Origin: Thermodesulfovibrio sp.
GTDB taxonomy: Bacteria > Nitrospirota > Thermodesulfovibrionia > Thermodesulfovibrionales > JdFR-85
Assembly: GCA_027050975.1 (NCBI GenBank)
Contig: JALUAR010000249.1
Location: 1-8,910, forward strand
DNA length: 8,910 nt
Direction: 5' to 3'
A model generated the notes under the pieces. The model was not told the origin of the DNA. It ran no database searches and saw only the letters and a list, made by a program, of their open reading frames with translations. Positions 1 through 7,482 of this stretch are shown here, piece after piece; position 1 is the stretch's first letter, and every line of letters begins with the position of its first letter. Both the position numbers and the translations under genes were made by a program.

Positions 1-69
1 GGCAGTGTTGAGGTGAGGGAAAACCCTTCCGCAAGGAGTGCAAAACTCAGGGGAGGTGAAAAGTTATGA
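1..69 (+). CDS. rsmH: RsmH (MraW), 16S rRNA (cytosine-N4)-methyltransferase, C-terminal end only
   Basis: Partial gene whose 5' part lies outside the window. Reading frame 1 gives 22 codons and then a TGA stop at 67-69. The visible peptide contains ENPSARSAKLR, which matches the conserved C-terminal ENPRARSAKLR-type motif of RsmH/MraW, the SAM-dependent enzyme that methylates N4 of C1402 in 16S rRNA. The catalytic domain is not in view, so the call rests on this tail motif and on position: rsmH normally sits directly upstream of ftsL in dcw clusters. The stop overlaps the ftsL start as ATGA (66-69), which suggests coupled translation. The ftsL ribosome binding site lies inside these last codons. 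Confidence 0.88.
   Translation, partial: GSVEVRENPSARSAKLRGGEKL
50..58 (+). promoter_or_regulatory. Ribosome binding site of ftsL
   Basis: GGGGAGGTG lies 7 bases before the ATG at 66 and inside the last codons of rsmH. It is the strongest Shine-Dalgarno match seen in the window and supports ATG 66 as the ftsL start. Confidence 0.75.
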
Positions 70-395
70 TTCACAACAGGAGGGGTGGGGCAGTAATTAA
101 GTTGATCCTGTTTCTGCTTCCCTTTGTGCTCGTATTCTCCATTATCTGGCTTAGAAGCAGTATAACAGCCCTGGAGTATCAGCTTGGTCAGCTGCAACTG
201 CAGAAGATCAGGCTAATAAATGAAAAGAGTGAGTTAATTGCAAAAAGGGCAGAATTAACCTCCGTAAGGAAGGTGGAAGTGCTTGCATCAAAAAGAATTG
301 GCCTGGGTTATACGGACAGAACCAGGGTCTTCTATGTGAAGGAAGTAGCGCCGCCTGTCCCTTACACAGCGAGTCTTAATAATCAGGAGAGGTGA
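66..395 (+). CDS. ftsL: Cell division protein FtsL (septal ring, FtsQLB-type subunit)
   Basis: A small bitopic protein of 109 residues. A short basic N-terminus (about residues 1-12, with R5 R6 K12) is followed by one hydrophobic membrane segment at about 10-29. Next comes a charged, leucine/isoleucine-rich stretch at about 33-75 (L36, L40, L43, I48, L50, L57, L64) that looks like a periplasmic coiled coil. The conserved-looking RIGLGYTDRTRVFYV stretch at about 77-91 resembles the region after the coiled coil in FtsL/DivIC proteins. In the family, FtsL forms a complex with FtsB and FtsQ that activates FtsW-FtsI at the septum. FtsL sequences diverge strongly, so the call leans on topology, length and position between rsmH and ftsI. 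The start has a strong ribosome binding site and overlaps the rsmH stop. The cytoplasmic tail is only about 10 residues, shorter than in E. coli. Confidence 0.87.
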   Translation: MIHNRRGGAVIKLILFLLPFVLVFSIIWLRSSITALEYQLGQLQLQKIRLINEKSELIAKRAELTSVRKVEVLASKRIGLGYTDRTRVFYVKEVAPPVPYTASLNNQER

Positions 396-406
396 GAGCC
401 TCTCTT
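385..406 (+). other. Short hairpin spanning the ftsL stop codon
   Basis: AGGAGAGG (385-392) can pair with CCTCTCTT (399-406). This gives an 8-bp stem with one G-T pair and a 6-base loop, TGAGAG, that contains the ftsL TGA. It lies at the start of the only real intergenic gap in the window (396-436). The bases after it are AAATATAAAT, AT-rich but with no run of T, so it is a poor intrinsic terminator. A role in mRNA processing or in setting the ftsL/ftsI ratio is possible but is inference. It could also be chance. Confidence 0.35.
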
Positions 407-427
407 TAAATATAAATCCTTAACTCC

Positions 428-433
428 AGGAGA
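428..433 (+). promoter_or_regulatory. Ribosome binding site of ftsI
   Basis: AGGAGA lies 3 bases before the ATG at 437. The spacing is a little short, but the match is good. Because ftsI does not overlap ftsL, this site probably recruits ribosomes independently. It supports ATG 437 as the start. Confidence 0.6.
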
Positions 434-436
434 ACA

Positions 437-2170
437 ATGAATAAAAGGGCCCTTTTGGTTGCAACCATTGTATTTGTAATGTTTTTTGTCGTGTTCCTCC
501 GACTGATTGATCTAATGCTCCTTGATCATGAAAAGTTGAGCAGGATTGCACGAATTCAGCAGACCAAGGGGCAGGAGATCCTTGTAAGGCGAGGAACGAT
601 ATACGACCGTAATGGAAGGGAATTGGCCATCAATTTAGAACGTCCATCCCTGTATTGTGATCCCAAAATTATAACCTCTCCCCAAAAAGTAGCCTACTCC
701 CTTGGAAGGGTACTGAAAAAGAGGCACCGACTCATACTAAAGAATCTGAAGGCAGACAGGCGGTTTGTCTGGCTTGCAAGGAAGGTAAAGCCAGAGGTTG
801 CCGAGGCTGTTCAGAGGCTTAAGATAGAGGGTCTGGGCTTCCTTCCTGATACAAAGAGGTTTTATCCAAAAGGGACCCTTGCAGCCCATGTGTTAGGATT
901 TGTTGATATTGACAACAGGGGACTGGAAGGGGTTGAGCATACTTATGAGAAGTACCTGGTTGCTGACGGTGGGAGGGTTTACTTAACCCGTGATGCTCGA
1001 GGTAATATATTATATAGAGGTGGTGATTATGAGTCGGTAGGTGACAGTATAGTACTTACAATAGATGAAGGCCTTCAGGCCATTGTAGAGGAAGAGCTTG
1101 ACAGGGCATTAAAGAAATGGCAGGCTGAGGCAATAACTGCCATAATGATGGATCCATATACTGGAGAGATACTTGCCCTTGCCAACAGACCTACCTTTGA
1201 CCCTAACAGACCCGGACGTTTCAGGCCGTCTTACAGAAGAAACAGGGCAATAACTGACCTGTACGAACCTGGCTCAACATTCAAGATAGTTATGGCTGCT
1301 GCAGCCCTTGAAGAGAGGGTGGCAGGGCTGAACTCCAGGTTTGATTGTTCTGAAGGGGTCATTGAGGTGGGAGGCAAGAAGATAAGAGACAGTCACAAAC
1401 ATGGTGTGCTGACCCTGAAAGAGATTATTCAGAAGTCATCAAATGTGGGTGCTGTAAAGGTGGCTTTGAAGTTGGGACCGGAGAGGTTTTTCAGGTATGT
1501 TGAACTTTTTGGCTTCGGTCGCAAAACAGGCATAGACCTTACGGGTGAGTCTCCTGGAATAGTGAAACCGCCTCGGGAGTGGTCAGGGACCACCCAGGGT
1601 GCAATGGCAATCGGTTATGAGGTGATGGTTACACCTTTACAGATTTTGAGGGCCTATGCTGCTGTTGCCAACGGAGGCTATCTGGTAAGACCCCATATTG
1701 TCTCGGCTGTTTTGTCACCTGAGGGACTAATTATAAAAAAAGTTAACAGTACTGATAAAGAAAAAATTCTATCCAGCAGGACAGTGAAACTTCTGAAGGA
1801 GGCATTTAAAGCTGTTGTCTCAGAGGATGGCACCGCTGCGCAGGCAACTGTGCCTGGTAATACAGTGGCAGGGAAGACGGGAACTACTAGGCTAATTGAT
1901 CCGAAAACAGGTAGGTATTCCTACAAGGACTTTGTAAGCTCATTTGTGGGAATGGTGCCTGCTGATAACCCGGCTTTCGTAATGATTGTTGTAATCTGGA
2001 AGCCCAAGCACAAGTATTACGGCGGAGAGGTGGCCGCACCTGTATTCAGTGACATTGCCAGGAAGGCCCTGGCATACAGATACATACCAAGAGAAGATAT
2101 CTTGAAGAAAAACATTCTTGTGGTGAGCAGAGGTATAAAAAACAATATCAGTGCTGTGGAAGTGGAATAG
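437..2170 (+). CDS. ftsI: Septal peptidoglycan transpeptidase FtsI (class B penicillin-binding protein, PBP3 type)
   Basis: This protein crosslinks stem peptides during septum synthesis, anchored in the inner membrane with its catalytic part in the periplasm. It has 577 residues, close to E. coli FtsI (588). A membrane anchor lies at about 5-29. The class B non-catalytic pedestal follows, with RRGTIYDRNGRELA at 51-64 and GLEGVEHTYEKYL at 162-174. The transpeptidase domain runs from about 225 to 545. All three active-site motifs are present: SxxK as S280-T-F-K283 (in EPGSTFK, S280 the acylated serine), SxN as S334-S-N336, and K480-T-G482. No PASTA domain follows, unlike SpoVD or PBP2x-type proteins. 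The last 30 or so residues form a basic/hydrophobic tail. The partner polymerase gene ftsW lies downstream in the same operon. Position next to ftsL argues for FtsI rather than the elongation enzyme MrdA/PBP2. Confidence 0.96.
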   Translation: MNKRALLVATIVFVMFFVVFLRLIDLMLLDHEKLSRIARIQQTKGQEILVRRGTIYDRNGRELAINLERPSLYCDPKIITSPQKVAYSLGRVLKKRHRLILKNLKADRRFVWLARKVKPEVAEAVQRLKIEGLGFLPDTKRFYPKGTLAAHVLGFVDIDNRGLEGVEHTYEKYLVADGGRVYLTRDARGNILYRGGDYESVGDSIVLTIDEGLQAIVEEELDRALKKWQAEAITAIMMDPYTGEILALANRPTFDPNRPGRFRPSYRRNRAITDLYEPGSTFKIVMAAAALEERVAGLNSRFDCSEGVIEVGGKKIRDSHKHGVLTLKEIIQKSSNVGAVKVALKLGPERFFRYVELFGFGRKTGIDLTGESPGIVKPPREWSGTTQGAMAIGYEVMVTPLQILRAYAAVANGGYLVRPHIVSAVLSPEGLIIKKVNSTDKEKILSSRTVKLLKEAFKAVVSEDGTAAQATVPGNTVAGKTGTTRLIDPKTGRYSYKDFVSSFVGMVPADNPAFVMIVVIWKPKHKYYGGEVAAPVFSDIARKALAYRYIPREDILKKNILVVSRGIKNNISAVEVE

Positions 2171-2171
2171 G

Positions 2172-3641
2172 ATGATGAGACTTAGTGAATTGACAGAGGG
2201 GCTTATTGCTACTGTCACAGGAGGTAACCCTGTGATTAAGGGGCTGTGTGCTGACTCAAGAGCCGTTAAAAAGGGAGATCTGTTCTTTGCAGTAAAGGGA
2301 GAGAGGTTTAACGGTAACGAGTTCATCCATGAGGCAATAAAAAAGGGAGCTGTCGCTGTTGTTTCCGAGGAGTCTCATAGGAAGGGGATAACCGTTCCCT
2401 ATGTGCAAGTACAGGAGATGAATGATGCAATGGCTTACATGGCTGCAAGATTTTTTGGAAAACCCTCTCAGACACTTTCACTTGTCGGCATAACAGGGAC
2501 GAATGGAAAGACAACCACATCTTACCTGCTGTACGAGATAATTCGTGCCAGCGGAAAGAGGGCCGGGTTGTTGGGAACAATCAGATACATTATTGATTCG
2601 GAATCCGTAAAGGCACCCCTTACCACTCCTCAGGCAGTAGAGTTTCAGCATCTCCTTTTCAGGATGGTCAGCAAAGGTGTGACACATGCGGTGGCAGAGG
2701 TCTCGTCCCACGCACTTACACTGAAGCGGGTTGACTATACCAGGTTCGCAATCACTGTTTTCACCAATCTTACAAGAGACCATCTTGATTTTCACGGTGA
2801 TATGGAAGCCTATTTCCAGGCAAAAAGACGGCTCTTTTTCGACTTCAACTCCGAGGTATCCGTAATAAATCAGGACGACCCGTATGGCAGAAGGCTTTAC
2901 AACGAACTGAAAGATGCCGGTCTGAAGACAATAACATTCGGTCTAGATGATTCATCGATGTGCAGGGCAACCGGTATCAGGCAGTCTATCGAGGGTACCG
3001 AATTTGCCATATCTTTTGAGGATGAGTGTCAGCGGATTTTTACTCCGATGATTGGAATTACGAATGTATACAACATTCTTGCCTCTGTGGCTGTGGCAAG
3101 AACGTTTGGTATTGAATGGGAATACATAAAGAAAACGATAGAGGGGTTCTCCGGTGTGGAGGGCAGAATGGAGCCGGTAAGGGTCGGGCAGGACTTTCTT
3201 GCTATTATTGACTATGCCCACACACCCGATGCCCTGATGAAGGTGATCCAGACACTGAGAGGTATTGAAGGCGGCAGACTGATAACGGTCTTCGGCTGTG
3301 GCGGTGACCGTGACAAAGGGAAAAGGGCCCTGATGGGTGATATAGCCTCAAGACTAAGTGATGTTGTGGTGATAACCTCTGACAATCCAAGGAGTGAATC
3401 ACCTGATGCAATCATAGAGGATATCAGGAAAGGTATAAAGAGTGAAAACTACATGGTTGAAGTTGACAGAAGAGAGGCTATCAGGAGGGCCGTATCTATT
3501 GCCGGGGAAGGTGATGTGGTGCTTGTTGCAGGGAAGGGGCATGAGGACTACCAGGAAATAAACGGAGTCCGTTATCCCTTCAGTGACAGGGAAGTTCTCA
3601 AAGAAGCGATTCTGGAGTTAAAGGGACAAAGGCAGGCATAG
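2172..3641 (+). CDS. murE: UDP-MurNAc-L-Ala-D-Glu:meso-diaminopimelate ligase MurE
   Basis: This cytoplasmic ATP-dependent ligase adds the third stem residue. From ATG 2172 it is 489 residues, normal for MurE. The N-terminal UDP-binding domain has DSRAVKKGDLF. The ATP loop is GITGTNGKTTT with K113. DHLDFHGD is followed by AYFQAKRR, where K218 is the expected carbamylated, Mg-organising lysine. The C-terminal domain has D404-N-P-R407 and GKGHEDYQ (454-461). In the family, DNPR and this GKGHE segment bind meso-DAP, while lysine-adding enzymes differ, so a meso-DAP substrate is predicted. The start is uncertain. ATG 2172 leaves one base after the ftsI stop. ATG 2175 would give MRLSEL, resembling other MurE N-termini. 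GTG 2151 would add seven residues inside ftsI and has no better ribosome binding site. A purine-rich GGAAGTGGA (2158-2166) precedes the ATGs. murF follows with no spacer. Confidence 0.95.
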   Translation: MMRLSELTEGLIATVTGGNPVIKGLCADSRAVKKGDLFFAVKGERFNGNEFIHEAIKKGAVAVVSEESHRKGITVPYVQVQEMNDAMAYMAARFFGKPSQTLSLVGITGTNGKTTTSYLLYEIIRASGKRAGLLGTIRYIIDSESVKAPLTTPQAVEFQHLLFRMVSKGVTHAVAEVSSHALTLKRVDYTRFAITVFTNLTRDHLDFHGDMEAYFQAKRRLFFDFNSEVSVINQDDPYGRRLYNELKDAGLKTITFGLDDSSMCRATGIRQSIEGTEFAISFEDECQRIFTPMIGITNVYNILASVAVARTFGIEWEYIKKTIEGFSGVEGRMEPVRVGQDFLAIIDYAHTPDALMKVIQTLRGIEGGRLITVFGCGGDRDKGKRALMGDIASRLSDVVVITSDNPRSESPDAIIEDIRKGIKSENYMVEVDRREAIRRAVSIAGEGDVVLVAGKGHEDYQEINGVRYPFSDREVLKEAILELKGQRQA

Positions 3642-4991
3642 ATGGCAACATACACACTGACAGAGATCCTTGAGGCTACGGGAGGCAGGCTGCTTCTGAG
3701 GGGAGCAGAGACCTTCAGTGGTGTATCCATTGACTCAAGAACCATAAAGGATGGTGAGCTTTTTGTCGCCCTGAGGGGAGACAGATTTGATGGCCATGAC
3801 TTTGTGGATGAGGCTTTAAAGATCGGTGCCGGTGCGGTGGTTTCTTATCCTCCGGTCATACCACAGAGGGGAAAGAGCATAATCATTGTCCCTAATTCCC
3901 TTAAAGCCTTACAGGCTATTGCAAGATTCAGAAGACTCCAAAGAAGTACGAAGGTTGTTGGAGTTACAGGAACCAATGGCAAGACAACAACCAAGGAGAT
4001 GATTAATTCGATCCTGTCCAGGCGGTTTTCCGTACTGATTAGCAAGGGGAATTTAAATAACCATATCGGTCTTCCCCTGACTCTGACAGGACTTAACGGT
4101 CAGAGTATAGCCGTGCTGGAGATGGGAGCAAGTGCTCCGGGAGACATAAGGGATCTCTGTAAGATAGCACTGCCTGACGTGGGTGTGATAACAAACATAG
4201 GTCCTGCACACCTGGAAGGCTTTGGCTCGCTGGAGATGGTGAGAGAGACGAAGCTGGAGATTCAGGAGTTTGTCAAGACCCTTGTGATCAATGGTGACGA
4301 CCATCGTCTGTACTCATCTGCGAAGGAAAAAAACAGCACAAAAGAGATGATCACCTTTGGCATGGCTGAAGGGCTGGATGTGAGGGCAGAGGGAGTGATT
4401 CACACTGACAAAGGGGTGAGCTTTGATCTCCTTATTAAGAACGAAGAATCTATCAGGGTTAATCTCTCTGTTTTCGGAAACTTTAATGTGTACAACGCCC
4501 TTGCTGCCACAGCGGTTGCAAGGTCATTCGGTCTTTCCCTGGAGGTTATAAAGGAGGGGCTTGAGAAGTTCAGGGGAGTTCCCATGCGGCTTGAGATAAA
4601 GGAGTTGCACGGGGCTACCGTTATCAGTGACCTTTATAATGCCAACCCGGCATCCATGGAGGAGGCAATAAAAGAGTTGGTCTCCCTGAAAAAGAGAAGG
4701 GCAATAGCGGTACTGGGTGACATGCTCGAGTTAGGGGCATACTCAGAGGTGGCTCACAGAAACCTTGGCAGGTGGGTCTCAACCCTGCCCGTGGACGTGG
4801 TAATAGCAGTAGGCAGGAATATGTCCTATCTTGCTGAGGAGTTCAGCAGTACAAACGGCAATGTAAAGGTATATCAGGTGGACAGTCCGGAGCAGGCAAG
4901 AGCCGTACTGCTGAAAATTGTTAACGAAGGTGATACGGTTCTCATCAAGGGCTCCAGGGGAATGAAAATGGAAAAGGTGCTGGAGGGCTGA
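3642..4991 (+). CDS. murF: UDP-MurNAc-tripeptide:D-alanyl-D-alanine ligase MurF
   Basis: This ligase adds the D-Ala-D-Ala dipeptide, completing the UDP-MurNAc-pentapeptide in the cytoplasm. It has 449 residues, the usual MurF length. The N-terminal domain has SIDSRTIKDGELFVALRGDRFDGHDF. The ATP loop is GVTGTNGKTTT (107-117, K114). MurF-typical motifs follow: NLNNHIG (137-143), SAPGDI, GPAHLEGFGS, DLYNANP (330-336), LGDMLELG, and KGSRGMKMEKVL (436-447) near the C-terminus. The NLNNHIG, YNANP and KGSRGMKME motifs separate it from its neighbour MurE, whose N-terminal domain it resembles closely (shared DSR, GDLF/GELF, GxRFxGxxF pattern). The start ATG directly follows the murE TAG with no spacer and only a weak purine-rich stretch upstream, so translation probably depends on coupling. 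The stop overlaps the mraY start by one base (TGATG). Confidence 0.97.
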   Translation: MATYTLTEILEATGGRLLLRGAETFSGVSIDSRTIKDGELFVALRGDRFDGHDFVDEALKIGAGAVVSYPPVIPQRGKSIIIVPNSLKALQAIARFRRLQRSTKVVGVTGTNGKTTTKEMINSILSRRFSVLISKGNLNNHIGLPLTLTGLNGQSIAVLEMGASAPGDIRDLCKIALPDVGVITNIGPAHLEGFGSLEMVRETKLEIQEFVKTLVINGDDHRLYSSAKEKNSTKEMITFGMAEGLDVRAEGVIHTDKGVSFDLLIKNEESIRVNLSVFGNFNVYNALAATAVARSFGLSLEVIKEGLEKFRGVPMRLEIKELHGATVISDLYNANPASMEEAIKELVSLKKRRAIAVLGDMLELGAYSEVAHRNLGRWVSTLPVDVVIAVGRNMSYLAEEFSSTNGNVKVYQVDSPEQARAVLLKIVNEGDTVLIKGSRGMKMEKVLEG

Positions 4992-6073
4992 TGTTATACG
5001 CACTGCTATATAAGCTACATACCATATATTTCCCCTTTAATGTGTTCAGATACATTACCTTCAGAACTGCCATTGCGGTGATCACGGCAGCCATGCTTAC
5101 ATTTGCCCTTGCTCCTTATGTGATAGAACGGCTAAGAAGGTTGAGTCTGACACAACAGATACGGAATGACGGTCCGCAGAGTCATCTTAAAAAGGCCGGA
5201 ACTCCCACAATGGGTGGCATTCTGATTCTGACGAGCATTCTCGTCACTGCGTTGTTATGGATGGATCTGAAAAACCCCTACGTATGGATTATGATCATTG
5301 CCACGGCAGGCTTTGGAATCATAGGGCTTGTTGACGACATGCTGAAAGTTACACAGAAAAACCACAAGGGACTGAGACCATGCTACAAGTTTGCTGCCCA
5401 GATCATTCTTGCCACAGGTATCAGTTTCTTCCTCTACCATAACCCCCTTGATCCGTACAGCACCAAGCTGAGTGTGCCCTTTTTCAAAAGATGGCTAATA
5501 GACCTGGGGCTTTTCTATATTCCTTTCTCGGTTTTTGTTATTGTGGGTTCTTCCAATGCCGTGAACCTCACAGATGGAATAGACGGTCTTGCAATAGGGC
5601 TTGTTGCCATAGCCGTGCTTGCCAACGGAATGCTCGTATATATAAGCGGCCATGCAGGACTGGCCCGTTATCTACAGGTGCTCTATCTGCCAATGACAGG
5701 TGAACTAACCGTATTCTGCGGAGCTATGTTCGGAGCAGCCCTGGGATTCCTGTGGTACAATGCCTATCCAGCCCAGGTCTTTATGGGTGATGTAGGGTCT
5801 TTAGGGCTTGGCGGTGCTCTGGGCACTCTTGCAGTGATTACCAAGCATGAGATAGTGCTTGCCATTGTGGGCGGCATATTCGTAATAGAGACTGTATCCG
5901 TTATCTTGCAGGTGCTTTCATTCAAGTTAACAGGCAAGAGGGTTTTCAGAATGGCTCCCATCCATCACCACTTTGAGGTGAAAGGATGGCCTGAGCCGAA
6001 AACTGTGGTGAGATTCTGGATTGTTGGTATCCTGCTTGCTCTTTTGAGTCTTTCAACCCTGAAACTGAGATGA
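4991..6073 (+). CDS. mraY: Phospho-N-acetylmuramoyl-pentapeptide transferase MraY
   Basis: An integral membrane enzyme that transfers phospho-MurNAc-pentapeptide from UDP to undecaprenyl phosphate, making lipid I on the inner face of the membrane. It has 360 residues, identical in length to E. coli MraY, with roughly ten hydrophobic segments. Conserved motifs in order: RNDGPQSHLKKAGTPTMGG early in the protein, GLVDDMLK with D115 and D116, NAVNLTDGIDGLA with N192 and D195/D198, FMGDVGS with D267, and MAPIHHHFE with H325-H327. The three catalytic or Mg-binding aspartates fall at the same numbers as in E. coli (115, 116, 267), so the enzyme should be active. The start is ATG 4991, within TGATG at the murF stop. 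GGAGG at 4982-4986 serves as a close ribosome binding site. The stop overlaps murD by four bases. Confidence 0.98.
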   Translation: MLYALLYKLHTIYFPFNVFRYITFRTAIAVITAAMLTFALAPYVIERLRRLSLTQQIRNDGPQSHLKKAGTPTMGGILILTSILVTALLWMDLKNPYVWIMIIATAGFGIIGLVDDMLKVTQKNHKGLRPCYKFAAQIILATGISFFLYHNPLDPYSTKLSVPFFKRWLIDLGLFYIPFSVFVIVGSSNAVNLTDGIDGLAIGLVAIAVLANGMLVYISGHAGLARYLQVLYLPMTGELTVFCGAMFGAALGFLWYNAYPAQVFMGDVGSLGLGGALGTLAVITKHEIVLAIVGGIFVIETVSVILQVLSFKLTGKRVFRMAPIHHHFEVKGWPEPKTVVRFWIVGILLALLSLSTLKLR

Positions 6074-7482
6074 GGAACACGGACAACAGAGAGATGATTA
6101 TGAACGGGTCGGATAACTCGGCTTTTAAGGGAAGAGTGGCCCTGGTGGTTGGAATGGGTATCAGCGGCCTCGGTGCTGCCCATCTTCTGAAACTGTTAGG
6201 TGCGGAGGTCAGGATTACCGACAGCAGAGAAGAGGACAGGCTGATGGAACAGATTATGAATCTGCCCGAAGGCATTCTCATAGAGACCGGTAAACACACC
6301 GTCTCCATGCTTGACGGTGTTAACCTGGTGATTCTAAGCCCCGGAGTTCCTGCCTCGTTACCACTCGTTCAGGAGGCATACAGCCGAGGTATTGAGGTGA
6401 TAGGTGAGCTTGAGCTTGCCTATAGGGTTGCGGATAATATTCCATGGATTGCCATAACAGGAACAAACGGTAAATCAACAACAACCACACTGATCGACTT
6501 AATGCTCAAAGGAGCCGGCTACAATGTGATTACTGGAGGTAATATAGGAACATCTCTGTCAGAGACCATGGCCTCTTATATTCTGGCTGAGAAGCCTGAG
6601 AGGATAGATTACATAGTTGCCGAGGTCTCTTCCTTCCAACTGGAAGGCATAAATACATTCAGACCATCGATAGGAATGGTGTTAAACATCTCTCCCGACC
6701 ACCTTGACCGTTACCGAGACATGCAGGAGTACATTGATGCCAAAAAGAGAATAATGCTGAACATGACCGAAGAGGACAGGCTGATACTGAACTTAGATGA
6801 TCCCATTGTAAAGGATTTTTCAACTGAAACAGCTGCAGACCTCTGGTACTTCTCAAGGCAGAGCAATGCTCTCTTAAAAGGTGCTTATGTTGACAGCGGA
6901 TACATCGTTATCAAGCAGCAGAGGATAATACCTGTTGAGGGAATAGGAATTAAAGGGCTTCACAACATAGAGAATGCCCTTGCAGCAGGGCTCTGTGCCT
7001 CTCTGGCCGGTGTGGATTCATCTGTTATAGCTAATGTTCTCAGGCGATTCAGGGGGCTGGAACATAGAATGGAGTTCGTAGAAGAGGTGGACGGTGTAAG
7101 CTTTTATAATGATTCCAAAGGAACCAATATAGGTTCAGTTATCAAGTCCCTTGAAGGCTTTGAAGGGGAAGTGGTGCTTATCCTGGGTGGAAGTGACAAG
7201 GGAAGTGACTTCACCCCTCTTATTCCCTATCTCAGAGAGCGAGTCAGGGCGGTGGTGGCTATGGGTGAGACTAAAGAGAAGATTCTTAGTCAACTTGGCG
7301 GTGTTATCGATGTTTACACGGCAGAGGATATGTCCGATGCCGTAAAGAGGGGTTACGCCCTTGCCGGCAGTGGCGGTACTGTTTTGCTTTCACCAGGATG
7401 TGCAAGCTTTGACATGTTTGAGAACTTTGAGCACAGAGGAAGGGTGTTCAAAGAGGAGGTGAGAAGGCTTAAGGCAGCATGA
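6070..7482 (+). CDS. murD: UDP-MurNAc-L-alanine:D-glutamate ligase MurD
   Basis: This cytoplasmic ATP-dependent ligase adds D-Glu as the second stem residue. From ATG 6070 it has 470 residues, slightly longer than E. coli MurD (438). The N-terminal Rossmann-type UDP-binding domain starts at about residue 20 with GRVALVVGMGISGLGAA. The ATP loop is ITGTNGKSTTT with K135. GGNIGTSL follows, then DHLDRY and YIDAKKRI, where K225 is the likely carbamylated lysine. The C-terminal domain has FYNDSKGTN (345-353), LILGGSDKGSDF and SPGCASFDMFENFEHRG (441 onward), all typical of MurD rather than MurC, E or F. The start is uncertain: ATG 6070 overlaps the mraY stop (ATGA) but has no clear ribosome binding site, while ATG 6094 or 6100 would trim 8 or 10 residues and bring the N-terminus closer to the family norm. 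The gene overlaps ftsW at its 3' end. Confidence 0.96.
   Translation: MRNTDNREMIMNGSDNSAFKGRVALVVGMGISGLGAAHLLKLLGAEVRITDSREEDRLMEQIMNLPEGILIETGKHTVSMLDGVNLVILSPGVPASLPLVQEAYSRGIEVIGELELAYRVADNIPWIAITGTNGKSTTTTLIDLMLKGAGYNVITGGNIGTSLSETMASYILAEKPERIDYIVAEVSSFQLEGINTFRPSIGMVLNISPDHLDRYRDMQEYIDAKKRIMLNMTEEDRLILNLDDPIVKDFSTETAADLWYFSRQSNALLKGAYVDSGYIVIKQQRIIPVEGIGIKGLHNIENALAAGLCASLAGVDSSVIANVLRRFRGLEHRMEFVEEVDGVSFYNDSKGTNIGSVIKSLEGFEGEVVLILGGSDKGSDFTPLIPYLRERVRAVVAMGETKEKILSQLGGVIDVYTAEDMSDAVKRGYALAGSGGTVLLSPGCASFDMFENFEHRGRVFKEEVRRLKAA

Noticed and set aside
385..416. Intrinsic terminator after ftsL
   Set aside because: The stem is short, has a G-T pair, and is followed by mixed A/T sequence rather than a T-run. 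A terminator here would cut off essential downstream genes.
978..1016. AT-rich TAATATATTATATA inside ftsI as a -10 region of an internal promoter
   Set aside because: The best upstream -35 (TTTACT at 978) matches poorly and its spacing is about 19 bases. The bases simply encode NILYR in the FtsI pedestal.
2190..2195. TTGACA as a -35 promoter box early in murE
   Set aside because: No TATAAT-like -10 box lies 16-18 bases downstream, and the bases encode the LT of the conserved murE N-terminus.
1940..2326. Open frame of 128 codons on the minus strand across the ftsI/murE junction
   Set aside because: It lies wholly antisense to two genes with intact catalytic motifs, its product shows no recognisable domain, and no ribosome binding site stands out.
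5491..5703. Open frame of 70 codons on the plus strand inside mraY
   Set aside because: An out-of-frame reading of the NLTDGIDG region of mraY, with an odd Cys/Arg-rich product and no support for translation.
5946..6308. Open frame of 120 codons on the minus strand across the mraY/murD junction
   Set aside because: Antisense to the conserved MraY HHH region and the MurD Rossmann strand. The Ser/Pro/Leu-rich composition is typical of a shadow frame.
7451..7460. AGAGGAGGT as the ftsW ribosome binding site
   Set aside because: It is a strong Shine-Dalgarno match but ends 18 bases before ATG 7479, too far for normal initiation. It encodes the EEV of the MurD C-terminus.
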